Shown here piece after piece: positions 17,733 through 25,735 of a DNA stretch of 64,000 bases (positions are counted from its first letter, which is position 1; every line of letters starts with the position of its first letter). Where the stretch lies: the NCBI RefSeq assembly GCF_021261325.1, contig NZ_JAJSBI010000003.1, positions 1 through 64,000 of the forward strand, written 5' to 3'. The notes below the pieces were generated by a model. The model saw only the letters and a program-made list of their open reading frames with translations. It searched no databases and was not told where the DNA came from. The DNA comes from Streptomyces guryensis. GTDB taxonomy: Bacteria > Actinomycetota > Actinomycetes > Streptomycetales > Streptomycetaceae. A program made the position numbers and the translations under genes.

Positions 17733-18457
17733 TGAGCGACCCGACCGAGACGAACGCGGAGCCTGTGGAGCCGGCGGCCGGCGGTGGCGCGGGCGAGCGG
17801 CACGTACGCGTGGTCCTCGTCGACGACCACCGCATGTTCCGTACGGGCGTCCAGGCCGAGATCGGCCAGACCGAGCAGACCGGCGTCGAGGTCGTCGGCG
17901 AGGCCGCGGACGTCGACCAGGCGGTCACGGTCATCACCGCGACCCGCCCCGAGGTGGTCCTCCTCGACGTCCACCTCCCTGGCGGCGGCGGCGTCGAAGT
18001 CCTGCGCCGCTGCGCCGCGTTGACGGCGGACACCGAGCAGCCCGTCCGCTTCCTCGCGCTGTCCGTGTCGGACGCGGCGGAGGACGTGATCGGCGTGATC
18101 CGCGGCGGCGCGCGCGGCTACGTCACCAAGACGATCACCGGCACGGACCTCGTCAACTCCATCTTCCGCGTGCAGGAGGGCGACGCCGTCTTCTCCCCGC
18201 GTCTGGCCGGCTTCGTCCTCGACGCGTTCGCCTCCACCGACGCTCCGCCGGTCGACGAGGACCTCGACCGCCTCACCCAGCGCGAGCGCGAGGTGCTGCG
18301 TCTGATCGCCCGCGGCTATGCGTACAAGGAGATCGCCAAGCAGCTGTTCATCTCGGTGAAGACGGTCGAGTCCCATGTCTCGGCGGTGCTGCGGAAGTTG
18401 CAGTTGTCGAACCGGCACGAGCTGACACGGTGGGCTACGGCGCGACGGCTGGTCTGA
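17732..18457 (+). CDS. LuxR/NarL-family response regulator
   Basis: 241-residue cytosolic transcription factor: receiver domain (VRVVLVDDHRMFRTGVQ, phosphoacceptor Asp in VVLLDVHLPGG, conserved Lys in GYVTKTI) and a C-terminal LuxR HTH (LTQREREVLRLIARGYAYKEIAKQL, then VKTVESHVSAVLRKL). ATG 17732 overlaps the kinase stop (TGATG) and has GGAGAAG five bases upstream; the GTG at 17729 is too close to it. It pairs with the upstream PspC-kinase, and its likely targets include the divergent PspC genes, as in LiaRS/VraRS-like systems (inference). Confidence 0.9.
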   Translation: MSDPTETNAEPVEPAAGGGAGERHVRVVLVDDHRMFRTGVQAEIGQTEQTGVEVVGEAADVDQAVTVITATRPEVVLLDVHLPGGGGVEVLRRCAALTADTEQPVRFLALSVSDAAEDVIGVIRGGARGYVTKTITGTDLVNSIFRVQEGDAVFSPRLAGFVLDAFASTDAPPVDEDLDRLTQREREVLRLIARGYAYKEIAKQLFISVKTVESHVSAVLRKLQLSNRHELTRWATARRLV

Positions 18458-18474
18458 GATCCGCTGCCCGAAGC

Positions 18475-19542
18475 TCACACCACCCGCGTGGCCCCCGCGA
18501 ACGGCATCTCGTCGATCGGTGCGATCCGCACCGGTGCCGAGGGGTTCGGGGCGTGGATCATCATGCCGTTGCCGACGTAGATGCCGACGTGGCTGATGCC
18601 GGAGTAGAAGAACACCAGGTCGCCCGGGGCGAGTTCGGAGCGGGAGACGCGGCGGCCGGCGTCGATCTGGGCGTAGGTCGTGCGGGGCAGGGAGATGCCC
18701 GCGGAGCGGTACGCGGCCTGGACGAGGCCCGAGCAGTCGAAGGCGTCCGGGCCGGTCGCGCCCCACACATAGGGGCTGCCCAGTTTGGAGTACGCATACG
18801 AGAGGGCGGCCGCGGCACGGGAGCCGGGCGCCTCCGCGGTCGCGGATCCGAGGGACACGAGGCCGTTCCGGGAGCCCGCGGCGGACCGTGAGGCGCGGCC
18901 TGTGCCGCCGTCCTCGCCGAGCCGGGCGCGCTCGGCGGCCGACAGCCGGGACGCCAGTCGCCGCGCCTCATCCAGCTTCCCGGTGATCGTCCTCTCGTCC
19001 CGCTTCAGCTCGGCCTGCCGTGACCTGAGCCCGGCCAGCTCGATGCGCGCGGCCCCGCGCAACTGCTCGATCTCCCGCAGCTGTTCCCGTACGCCCGCCA
19101 CGGCCGCCGCCTGCCGGGTGTCCGCCCGGTCGACGAACTCGGCGCCCTCGAGATAGCGGTCGGGGTCGTCCGACAGCGCGAGTTGCAGCGCCGGGTCGAG
19201 ACCGCCGTCCCGGTACTGCGCCGCGGCCATCGAACCCAGCTCGTCCCGCGCCGAGTTGAGCCCGTCCGTCTTGCGCGCCGCCTCGTCCCGCAGCGTCGAC
19301 AGCCGCTGCTCGGCGGCGTCCGTCTGCTCCTTCGCCCCGTCGTACTTCTCGGTGGCGGTCTCCGCCTCCTGGTACAGCTTGTCCACCTCCGCCTTGACCT
19401 GCGTCGGCGTCAGATCCGGCTCGGCGTGCCCGGTCCCGTCGAAACCCGTCGCGCTCGCCGCGCCCGCCAGGGCGATGGTGAACGCGGTCCGGGCCGAACT
19501 GCCGCTGAGCGAGCGCCGACTGGGCCTGCGGTGCGCTGCCAC
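18475..19542 (-). CDS. Secreted NlpC/P60 peptidoglycan endopeptidase
   Basis: 355-residue exported cell-wall hydrolase that cleaves peptide stem bonds. Signal peptide (RRPSRRSLSGSSARTAFTIALAG), a long coiled-coil region (about 50-220, VDKLYQEAETATEKYDGAKE), then the NlpC/P60 domain. Catalytic Cys is in DAFDCSGLVQ, His in ISHVGIYVG, and the third polar residue is His in MMIHAPN. It has the same layout as the hydrolase at 21433-22587, so they are paralogues. GTG 19542 gives a sensible signal peptide and follows AAAGGA; the longer frame from 19611 has a poor N-terminus. The 5' region has a large hairpin but no c-di-AMP riboswitch core. Confidence 0.88.
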   Translation of the reverse strand: MAAHRRPSRRSLSGSSARTAFTIALAGAASATGFDGTGHAEPDLTPTQVKAEVDKLYQEAETATEKYDGAKEQTDAAEQRLSTLRDEAARKTDGLNSARDELGSMAAAQYRDGGLDPALQLALSDDPDRYLEGAEFVDRADTRQAAAVAGVREQLREIEQLRGAARIELAGLRSRQAELKRDERTITGKLDEARRLASRLSAAERARLGEDGGTGRASRSAAGSRNGLVSLGSATAEAPGSRAAAALSYAYSKLGSPYVWGATGPDAFDCSGLVQAAYRSAGISLPRTTYAQIDAGRRVSRSELAPGDLVFFYSGISHVGIYVGNGMMIHAPNPSAPVRIAPIDEMPFAGATRVV

Positions 19543-19592
19543 GTGGACTGCCCGTCCTTTCGTACGACCGCCCGTTCCGGGTCGGCTTACGC

Positions 19593-19635
19593 GTCCGGCG
19601 GCGGCCCGCACAGGGGGAGCGGGCCGCCGCCGGAC
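19593..19635 (-). other. Perfect 17-bp hairpin in the 5' region of the first NlpC/P60 gene
   Basis: GTCCGGCGGCGGCCCGC pairs perfectly around a 9-nt loop, about 50 nt upstream of the start. No U-run follows on either strand, so simple termination is unlikely. It could be an RNA control element. The rest of 19636-19955 holds only a GCATATATGC palindrome at 19879-19888. Confidence 0.55.
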
Positions 19636-19955
19636 CTTCTCGGCGGTGGTGGCCGACTGCCGCCCCTGGCCCGGGCGGCGGTGGGGAGCCGGTCACCTGG
19701 TGGAGGACGCTAAACCTGTCCGTGTCGGCTCGGTAACGCGATGTGCGGAAGTGCTCCCGGCGGATCGCCGGGTGACCGTATACGGCCGTGATCCAGGACC
19801 CGCGCCGTCGAGTTCACACAGTGCGCTGACCGATGTGGCGGTTCCGGGACACGCGTGGGCGGCAGAGTGCTATGGGCCGCATATATGCAGGGTGAACCTA
19901 TGAAGGACGGGGCGGTGTCGAGTGCCCCGTGCGCCTCTGTTTAAGCTCCGGCCTC

Positions 19956-20309
19956 ATGGACGTACTCATCCATCTCTTCGTCGGCCTGCACATCATCGGC
20001 ATCGCCGCGCTCCTCGGCGGCTTCTTCACCCAGATGAAGGCGATGGGCCGCGGCGAGGCCCGCTTCGTCCCGGCGATGCTGCACGGCGCGCTGACGATGC
20101 TGGTCACCGGCGCGATCCTGGTCGGCCTCAACCAGGCCGACGACCATCACGTCAACACCGTCAAGATCGGCGTGAAGCTGGCCCTGCTGGTCGTGATCCT
20201 CGGCCTGGTCTATGTGAAGCGGGACGACGAGAAGGTCGACAAGAGCCTGTTCGGGCTGGTGGGCCTGCTCACCACGGCGAACATCTTCATCGCGGTGCTG
20301 TGGACCTGA
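19956..20309 (+). CDS. Small four-TM membrane protein
   Basis: 117 residues with four hydrophobic helices: LIHLFVGLHIIGIAALLGGFF, MLHGALTMLVTGAILVGL, GVKLALLVVILGLVYV and SLFGLVGLLTTANIFIAVLW. The first helices carry His residues (HLFVGLHIIG, MLHG), which could bind haem or metal, but no family is recognised. The start is ATG 19956; no clear RBS is visible. The 3' end overlaps the convergent TDT-family gene by 23 bp. Confidence 0.65.
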   Translation: MDVLIHLFVGLHIIGIAALLGGFFTQMKAMGRGEARFVPAMLHGALTMLVTGAILVGLNQADDHHVNTVKIGVKLALLVVILGLVYVKRDDEKVDKSLFGLVGLLTTANIFIAVLWT

Positions 20310-21282
20310 TGCCGGCGCGGGCCTCGGCCAGGGCCCCCGCGGCGACGGCCAGCCACGCCGCCACCGCGATCCACAGCAGCACCTGCCCGGGCCCCTTGAG
20401 CCGCGGGACGTCGAGGACGGCGGCGACGGACAGTACGGCCGCCGCCGTCATCCCCAGCGGGAACACGGTCGACCAGCGGCGCACGTCGTAGCCGAGCCGC
20501 GGCCGGACCACCTCGGCGACGAGCAGGACCGCGTACCAGGCCAGGTCGAGCACGAGCAGTGCGAGGGTGACGGTGCGCAGGACACCGCGGTCGTCGTCGT
20601 TCCACAGGTGCATGCGCGCGCTGTCCGCGGCGACGAGCCTCGATCCGGCGGCCGCCGAGATGGCGAGCGCGCCGCCCGCCACCCAGTGGTCGCCTCGCCC
20701 TTCCGTCACCTGTCGCACGTCGAAGAGGGCCAGCGCGCAGCCGTAGAGGACGAGCCCGAGCCAGAACAGCACGAGCGCCGCGCGCGCGAGCCATGCCGTC
20801 GCCCCGGCCCCGGCGAGCGTGGCACCGAGCACGGCGAGCCCCTGCGTGGCCACGCAGCACAGGAAGACCGCGCCCGGCATGCGACGCCGCCAGCGTCGTA
20901 CGACCGCCGTCAGCAGCGGCGGCCACAGCACGGCCGCCAGCGCGAGCAGGGCCTCGGCGAGGGTCTGCCGTCCGAGGGCGGAGAACCGGGTCCCGAGCAC
21001 GGTGGTCGCCGCGACAGCGGTGAGCGCCCCCGGCGTCCCCGCCTGTGCCCGCAACCTCTGCCGGTCCTGCGTCAGACGGACGCCGAAGTCCGCCACGAGC
21101 CCCACCCAGGCGACACAGGCCAGGACCAGGACGACCCGCGACAGCACCTCGTCCCCCGTCAGATGCAGCCCGACCGACAGAATGCCGGTCGCCAGCACGG
21201 CGGCCCCGGCCGCCGGCGAACGCTGCGCCCACCAGGCGCGGAGGGAGGTCGGGCCGGACAAGGGGCCGATGCTGCCGGACAT
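20287..21282 (-). CDS. TDT-family (TehA-like) membrane transporter/channel protein
   Basis: 331 residues with about ten hydrophobic helices. The N-terminal AGAAVLATGILSVGLHLTG matches the SLAC1/TehA/Mae1 family signature, whose members include tellurite-resistance proteins, sulfite exporters and C4-dicarboxylate carriers. The substrate here is unknown. ATG 21282 has no obvious RBS; TAGCAT lies 8 nt upstream, so leaderless translation is possible. Its last 23 bp overlap the end of the convergent small membrane gene. Confidence 0.7.
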   Translation of the reverse strand: MSGSIGPLSGPTSLRAWWAQRSPAAGAAVLATGILSVGLHLTGDEVLSRVVLVLACVAWVGLVADFGVRLTQDRQRLRAQAGTPGALTAVAATTVLGTRFSALGRQTLAEALLALAAVLWPPLLTAVVRRWRRRMPGAVFLCCVATQGLAVLGATLAGAGATAWLARAALVLFWLGLVLYGCALALFDVRQVTEGRGDHWVAGGALAISAAAGSRLVAADSARMHLWNDDDRGVLRTVTLALLVLDLAWYAVLLVAEVVRPRLGYDVRRWSTVFPLGMTAAAVLSVAAVLDVPRLKGPGQVLLWIAVAAWLAVAAGALAEARAGIRSTAPR

Positions 21283-21375
21283 GGAGCCGATGCTAAAGAC
21301 CAAGGCCCGGGTCCAGCGCGGGCCACGCGCGCGGGTACGGCGAAATACGCGCGGGTGCGGGGCAGGACCGGCTCT

Positions 21376-21417
21376 CACGCGCGCGTGCATCCCAAAGCGC
21401 CCGCACGCGCGCGTGCA
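21376..21417. repeat. Two copies of a 14-bp CACGCGCGCGTGCA palindromic unit
   Basis: Identical units at 21376-21389 and 21404-21417 in the gap between the TDT gene start and the hydrolase stop. They could be a terminator for the hydrolase gene or regulator sites. Confidence 0.5.
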
Positions 21418-21432
21418 CCGTTCCGCGGAGCG

Positions 21433-22587
21433 TCAGGCCGGCCGCACCACACTGTGGATGATCGATTCGCCGCCGTAGTAGATCGACTCCTCGCGGACGT
21501 AGGCGCCGGGCTTCGGGGCGTGGATCATCATGCCGTTGCCGATGTAGACGCCGACGTGGCTGATGTCGTCGTAGAAGAAGATCAGGTCGCCGGGCCGGGC
21601 GTCCGCGAGGGAGACCGTGGTGCCGACGTTCACCTGGTCGTAGGTGGTGCGCGGGAGGGAGACGCCGGCGGCCTTCCAGGCGGCCTGGGTGAGGCCGGAG
21701 CAGTCGTAGGAGCCGGGGCCGGTGGCGCCCCAGACGTACGGCTTGCCGATCTGCGCACGGGCGAAGGCGAGCGCCTTCTCGGCCTGGGTGGCGTACGCGG
21801 AGTCGCTGGTGGAGGTGGATCCCGAGTCCGAGGAGGAGCCGCCGTCCTGGGCCGCGGCCTCTTCCTTGGCCTTCTCCGCCGCCGCCTGCTGCTTCGCCAG
21901 CTCGGCGGCCTTGCGCGCGGCCTCCTGCTCCTTCTGCTTCTGGATCGCCGCGAGCCGCGCCTTGTCCTCGGCGGTCAGCTTCGACAGCAGCTCGCGCGCG
22001 TCGGAGAGCTTCTTCTGCACCGTGGACTTGGCGGTCTGCAGCTCGCTCTGCGTCGCGGTGAGCGTCTCCAGGCTCTTGGATGCCTCCTGGCGCTTCTTCA
22101 TCGTCGCGGACTGCTCGGCGAAGTAGTCGTCGACCTCGCTCTTCTGACGGGAGGTCAGCCGCCCCATCAGCTGGGTCTGGTCGAAGTAGTCCTGAGGGGA
22201 GTCCGCCAGCAGGAAGGTCGCCGTGTCGGGTGCGGCGGCTCCGGTCCGGTACTGGGCCGCGGCGAAGGAACCGAGCCGATCCCGCTCTTCGTTGAGCTTC
22301 TGAGCGCGCCTGGCGACGTCGTCGAGGAGGGTGTCGACGTTCTTGCGCTGTTTCGTGGTCTTCTCTTTGGCCCCGTTGTACTTCTCGGTGGCCGACTCCG
22401 CCTGGCGGTAGAGGTCGTCGACCTTCTTCTCGACCTCTTCGAGGCTGGGCTTGCCGTCGGCGGCGGGGGCGGCGTTCGCCGACTGGGACAGCAGGGCCAC
22501 CGAGGTGAGGGCGGCCGTGGCGAGGGCGGGGGTGCGTATGCCTGCTACGCGCGTACCCGCGGGGCGCGACTTGCGGTGCGACGCCAA
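21433..22587 (-). CDS. Secreted NlpC/P60 peptidoglycan endopeptidase under c-di-AMP riboswitch
   Basis: 384-residue exported cell-wall hydrolase. Signal peptide (RVAGIRTPALATAALTSVALL), long coiled coil (about 50-250) including a KQKEQEAARKAAELAKQQ stretch, Ser/Asp/Gly linker, then the NlpC/P60 domain with catalytic Cys in GSYDCSGLTQ, His in ISHVGVYIG and His in MMIHAPK. The TTG start at 22587 is supported by GAAGGAG nine bases upstream; no ATG fits. In Streptomyces such hydrolases remodel the wall during germination and sporulation. The ydaO-type riboswitch upstream should tie expression to c-di-AMP. Confidence 0.9.
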   Translation of the reverse strand: MASHRKSRPAGTRVAGIRTPALATAALTSVALLSQSANAAPAADGKPSLEEVEKKVDDLYRQAESATEKYNGAKEKTTKQRKNVDTLLDDVARRAQKLNEERDRLGSFAAAQYRTGAAAPDTATFLLADSPQDYFDQTQLMGRLTSRQKSEVDDYFAEQSATMKKRQEASKSLETLTATQSELQTAKSTVQKKLSDARELLSKLTAEDKARLAAIQKQKEQEAARKAAELAKQQAAAEKAKEEAAAQDGGSSSDSGSTSTSDSAYATQAEKALAFARAQIGKPYVWGATGPGSYDCSGLTQAAWKAAGVSLPRTTYDQVNVGTTVSLADARPGDLIFFYDDISHVGVYIGNGMMIHAPKPGAYVREESIYYGGESIIHSVVRPA

Positions 22588-22597
22588 GGGAGGCGAC

Positions 22598-22740
22598 TCC
22601 TTCCATATTCCGCCTACCGAGTTAGCTGTCGGGTTCGGGCGGGTGGTTCGGAAGGGTTGCCCTACGGTCCCTGCCCCGAAAGGGGGCGGACCGATTCACC
22701 CCAGGTCGGTGTGGGTCCCCGGCTCCGGCTGCGCGGCGGC
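22598..22740 (-). ncRNA. ydaO-type c-di-AMP riboswitch
   Basis: The minus strand carries the conserved ydaO blocks in order: GCCGGGGACCCA, GGGGTGAATC, GTAGGG with the complementary CCTTCCGAACC, then CCCGACAGCTAAC followed by GGTAGGCG. It ends just before the RBS of the NlpC/P60 gene. This class binds cyclic di-AMP and usually switches off cell-wall hydrolase genes in Streptomyces. Boundaries are approximate (within about 15 nt). Confidence 0.88.
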
Positions 22741-22745
22741 GCCCC

Positions 22746-23107
22746 GGACTCGGCGGAGGCCGCGCGGCCCGGCGACGTTCGCCGGTGGGGGTCGTGCGGC
22801 CTGCCGGAACGGTAGCCAACTCGTGTGGCCCCTGTGAAGGTTGATGTTCGATATGCCCGATACATTTTCGTGACCTTTGGTCAGAAGGTCGCCGATGGCC
22901 GTCAATCGGGAGGGGTCTGTGCTGGCTTGTGGGCATTTTGGAGCGGAGTGATGGCATCCGCTCATTTCCGACTGGGTGCTCACGGAGCGTGACGGAATGG
23001 TTCCGTAGGGCAGGCGGACACCGAGGGCGGCCAGGTCCGAGGGATTCAGCGGTGCCGAGGCCCGCGAGGCCTCCGATTCCCGCGATGTTCCCAGGGCGGC
23101 AGCGGGC
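22746..23107. other. Promoter region between the divergent hydrolase and pcrA genes
   Basis: No reading frame looks coding. The hydrolase promoter should lie in the AT-richer part near 22850-22880 on the minus strand; I cannot assign it exactly. Confidence 0.3.
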
Positions 23108-23129
23108 TGTCAGTGGGGCACCCTAAACT
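23108..23129 (+). promoter_or_regulatory. RecA-independent (PafBC-type) DNA-damage promoter of pcrA
   Basis: TGTCAGTG (23108-23115), 8 nt, then TAAACT (23124-23129). This fits the actinobacterial TTGTCRGTG-N8-TANNNT damage promoter except for the first T, which is C here. The start codon lies 9 nt after the box, so the mRNA is nearly leaderless. Confidence 0.65.
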
Positions 23130-23138
23130 CGGAAGGCG

Positions 23139-25646
23139 ATGAGCAGCCTCTTTGACGACAGCTTCCTGGCGAACCTCCAGGCCCCCCGCGGGCACGAGGA
23201 GGAACCTCCGCCGCCCGAGGACGATCACGGACCGGAGCCGGTTCCGGACGATCTGTTCGGCGGGAAGTTCGACGTGCCACCGGACCGGGAGGCCTACTAC
23301 CGCAACGGCGCCCCCCGCCCGGCGATCGACCCGGCCGCGCTCCTGGACGGACTGAACGAGAACCAGCGCGCGGCCGTCGTCCACTCCGGCAGCCCCCTGC
23401 TCATCGTGGCCGGCGCCGGCTCCGGCAAGACCCGCGTGCTCACCCACCGCATCGCCTACCTCCTGGGTGAGCGGAACGTGCATCCCGGCCAGGTCCTCGC
23501 GATCACCTTCACCAACAAGGCCGCGGGCGAGATGAAGGAGCGCGTCGAGCAGCTCGTCGGCCCGCGCGCCAACGCGATGTGGGTGATGACCTTCCACAGC
23601 GCGTGCGTGCGCATCCTGCGCAGGGAGTCGAAGAAGCTCGGTTTCACCTCCTCCTTCTCGATCTACGACGCCGCCGACAGCAAGCGCCTGATGGCTCTGG
23701 TCTGCCGCGACCTGGACCTCGATCCCAAGCGCTACCCGCCGAAGTCCTTCAGCGCCAAGATCTCGAACCTGAAGAACGAGCTGATCGACGAGGAGGACTT
23801 CGCAGCTCAGGCCGCCGACGGCTTCGAGAAGACCCTCGCCCAGGCCTACGCCATGTACCAGTCACGGCTGCGCGAGGCGAACGCCCTCGACTTCGACGAC
23901 CTGATCATGACGACGGTCAACCTGTTGCGCGCCTTCCCGGACGTCGCCGAGCACTACCGCCGCCGCTTCCGGCACGTCCTGGTCGACGAGTACCAGGACA
24001 CCAACCACGCCCAGTACGCGCTCGTACGGGAACTCGTCGGCACCGGCACGCGTGCCGACGACGCCGACGTACCGCCGAACGAGTACGACCTGCAGCCCGC
24101 CGAGCTGTGCGTCGTGGGCGACGCCGACCAGTCGATCTACGCCTTCCGCGGTGCGACGATCCGCAACATCCTCCAGTTCGAGGAGGACTACCCGGACGCG
24201 ACGACGATCCTGCTGGAGCAGAACTACCGCTCCACGCAGACCATTCTGAGCGCGGCGAACGCGGTCATCGAGCGCAACGAGTCCCGCCGCCCCAAGAATC
24301 TGTGGACGAACGCGGGCGCGGGCGCGCGCATCACGGGCTACGTCGCCGACACGGAGCACGACGAGGCGCAGTTCGTCGCGGACGAGATAGACCGTCTCAC
24401 GGACGCCGGCGAGACGAAGGCCTCAGACGTCGCCGTCTTCTACCGCACCAACGCCCAGTCCCGTGTCTTCGAAGAGGTCTTCATCCGCGTCGGCCTGCCC
24501 TACAAGGTCGTCGGCGGCGTCCGCTTCTACGAGCGCAAGGAGGTCCGGGACGTCCTGGCCTACCTGCGGGTGCTGGCCAACCCCGAGGACTCGGTGCCGC
24601 TGCGCCGCATCCTCAACGTCCCCAAGCGCGGCATCGGCGACCGCGCGGAGGCGATGATCGACGCCCTCGCCCAGCGGGAGAAGATCAGCTTCCCGCAGGC
24701 GCTGCGTCGCGTCGACGAGGCGTACGGCATGGCGGCGCGGTCGGCCAACGCCGTCAAGCGGTTCAACACGCTGATGGAGGACCTCAGGACGATCGTCGAG
24801 TCGGGCGTCGGCCCGGCGACGGTCCTGGAGGCGATCCTCGAACGCACCGGCTACCTCGCCGAATTGCAGGCCTCCACCGACCCGCAGGACGAGACCCGCA
24901 TCGAGAACCTCCAGGAACTCGCCGCGGTGGCCCTGGAGTTCGAGCAGGAGTCCGGTGAGGGCGAGACGACCGGCGGGCTCGCCGACTTCCTGGAACGCGT
25001 CGCGCTCGTCGCCGACTCCGACCAGATCCCCGACGACGAGGAGGACGGCTCCGGAGTCATCACCCTGATGACCCTGCACACCGCCAAGGGCCTGGAGTTC
25101 CCGGTGGTCTTCCTCACCGGCATGGAGGACGGCGTCTTCCCGCACATGCGCGCCCTCGGCCAGACGAAGGAACTGGAGGAGGAGCGGCGGCTCGCGTACG
25201 TCGGCATCACGCGCGCGCGAGAGCGGCTCTATCTGACCCGGTCGTCGCTGCGCAGCGCGTGGGGGCAGCCGTCGTACAACCCGCCCTCGCGTTTCCTGGA
25301 GGAGATCCCGGCGCAGCACGTCGACTGGAAGCGGACGGGCGCCGCTGCCCCGGTCTCCTCCTCCTCCTCCTCCTCCTCCGGCCCGGCGTCGGGCGTGGCG
25401 GCCTCCCTGTCGTCCTCCCGCTCGCGCTCGTCGGCATCGGGCGCGTCCGGCTTCGCCACGAGCCGGGCCTCCGAGAAGCCGGTGGTGTCGCTGGCCGTAG
25501 GCGACCGGGTCACCCACGACCAGTTCGGACTCGGCACGGTCGTGGCGGTCAAGGGCACGGGAGGCAATGCCGAGGCGACGATCGACTTCGGCGAGGCCAA
25601 GCCGAAGCGCCTGCTGCTGAGGTATGCACCGGTGGAGAAGCTGTAA
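23139..25646 (+). CDS. pcrA: ATP-dependent DNA helicase PcrA/UvrD (superfamily 1)
   Basis: 835-residue 3'-5' helicase for nucleotide-excision repair, replication restart and clearing RNA polymerase. About 70 extra N-terminal residues precede Q-motif GLNENQRAAV, Walker A AGAGSGKT (91-98), TFTNKAAGEM, Walker B VDEYQDTN, QNYRST, HTAKGLEF and VGITRARERLYL. A Ser-rich linker then leads to a C-terminal Tudor-like domain (VGDRVTHDQFGLGTVVAV) of the kind that binds RNA polymerase. The start has no good RBS spacing, in line with a leaderless transcript from the damage promoter just upstream. The dispersed repeat follows the stop. Confidence 0.96.
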   Translation: MSSLFDDSFLANLQAPRGHEEEPPPPEDDHGPEPVPDDLFGGKFDVPPDREAYYRNGAPRPAIDPAALLDGLNENQRAAVVHSGSPLLIVAGAGSGKTRVLTHRIAYLLGERNVHPGQVLAITFTNKAAGEMKERVEQLVGPRANAMWVMTFHSACVRILRRESKKLGFTSSFSIYDAADSKRLMALVCRDLDLDPKRYPPKSFSAKISNLKNELIDEEDFAAQAADGFEKTLAQAYAMYQSRLREANALDFDDLIMTTVNLLRAFPDVAEHYRRRFRHVLVDEYQDTNHAQYALVRELVGTGTRADDADVPPNEYDLQPAELCVVGDADQSIYAFRGATIRNILQFEEDYPDATTILLEQNYRSTQTILSAANAVIERNESRRPKNLWTNAGAGARITGYVADTEHDEAQFVADEIDRLTDAGETKASDVAVFYRTNAQSRVFEEVFIRVGLPYKVVGGVRFYERKEVRDVLAYLRVLANPEDSVPLRRILNVPKRGIGDRAEAMIDALAQREKISFPQALRRVDEAYGMAARSANAVKRFNTLMEDLRTIVESGVGPATVLEAILERTGYLAELQASTDPQDETRIENLQELAAVALEFEQESGEGETTGGLADFLERVALVADSDQIPDDEEDGSGVITLMTLHTAKGLEFPVVFLTGMEDGVFPHMRALGQTKELEEERRLAYVGITRARERLYLTRSSLRSAWGQPSYNPPSRFLEEIPAQHVDWKRTGAAAPVSSSSSSSSGPASGVAASLSSSRSRSSASGASGFATSRASEKPVVSLAVGDRVTHDQFGLGTVVAVKGTGGNAEATIDFGEAKPKRLLLRYAPVEKL

Positions 25647-25658
25647 CTGCCGGTGCCC

Positions 25659-25730
25659 TTCAGCCCGTCCGGCGTTTGAGGACGAGGCCGTTCAGGCTGA
25701 GGACGAGGGGTCTGGGAGCGCAGCTCCCAG
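25659..25730 (+). repeat. Dispersed intergenic repeat, copy C
   Basis: TTCAGCCCGTCCGGCGTTTG and the following conserved bases, then a GGGAGC/GCTCCC hairpin, between the convergent pcrA and M23 genes. Confidence 0.8.
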
Positions 25731-25735
25731 CTCTC

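Noticed and set aside
19593..19635. c-di-AMP riboswitch of the first NlpC/P60 gene
   Set aside because: None of the conserved ydaO blocks (GGGGACCCA, GGGGTGAATC, CCGACAGCTAAC) are present in this leader.
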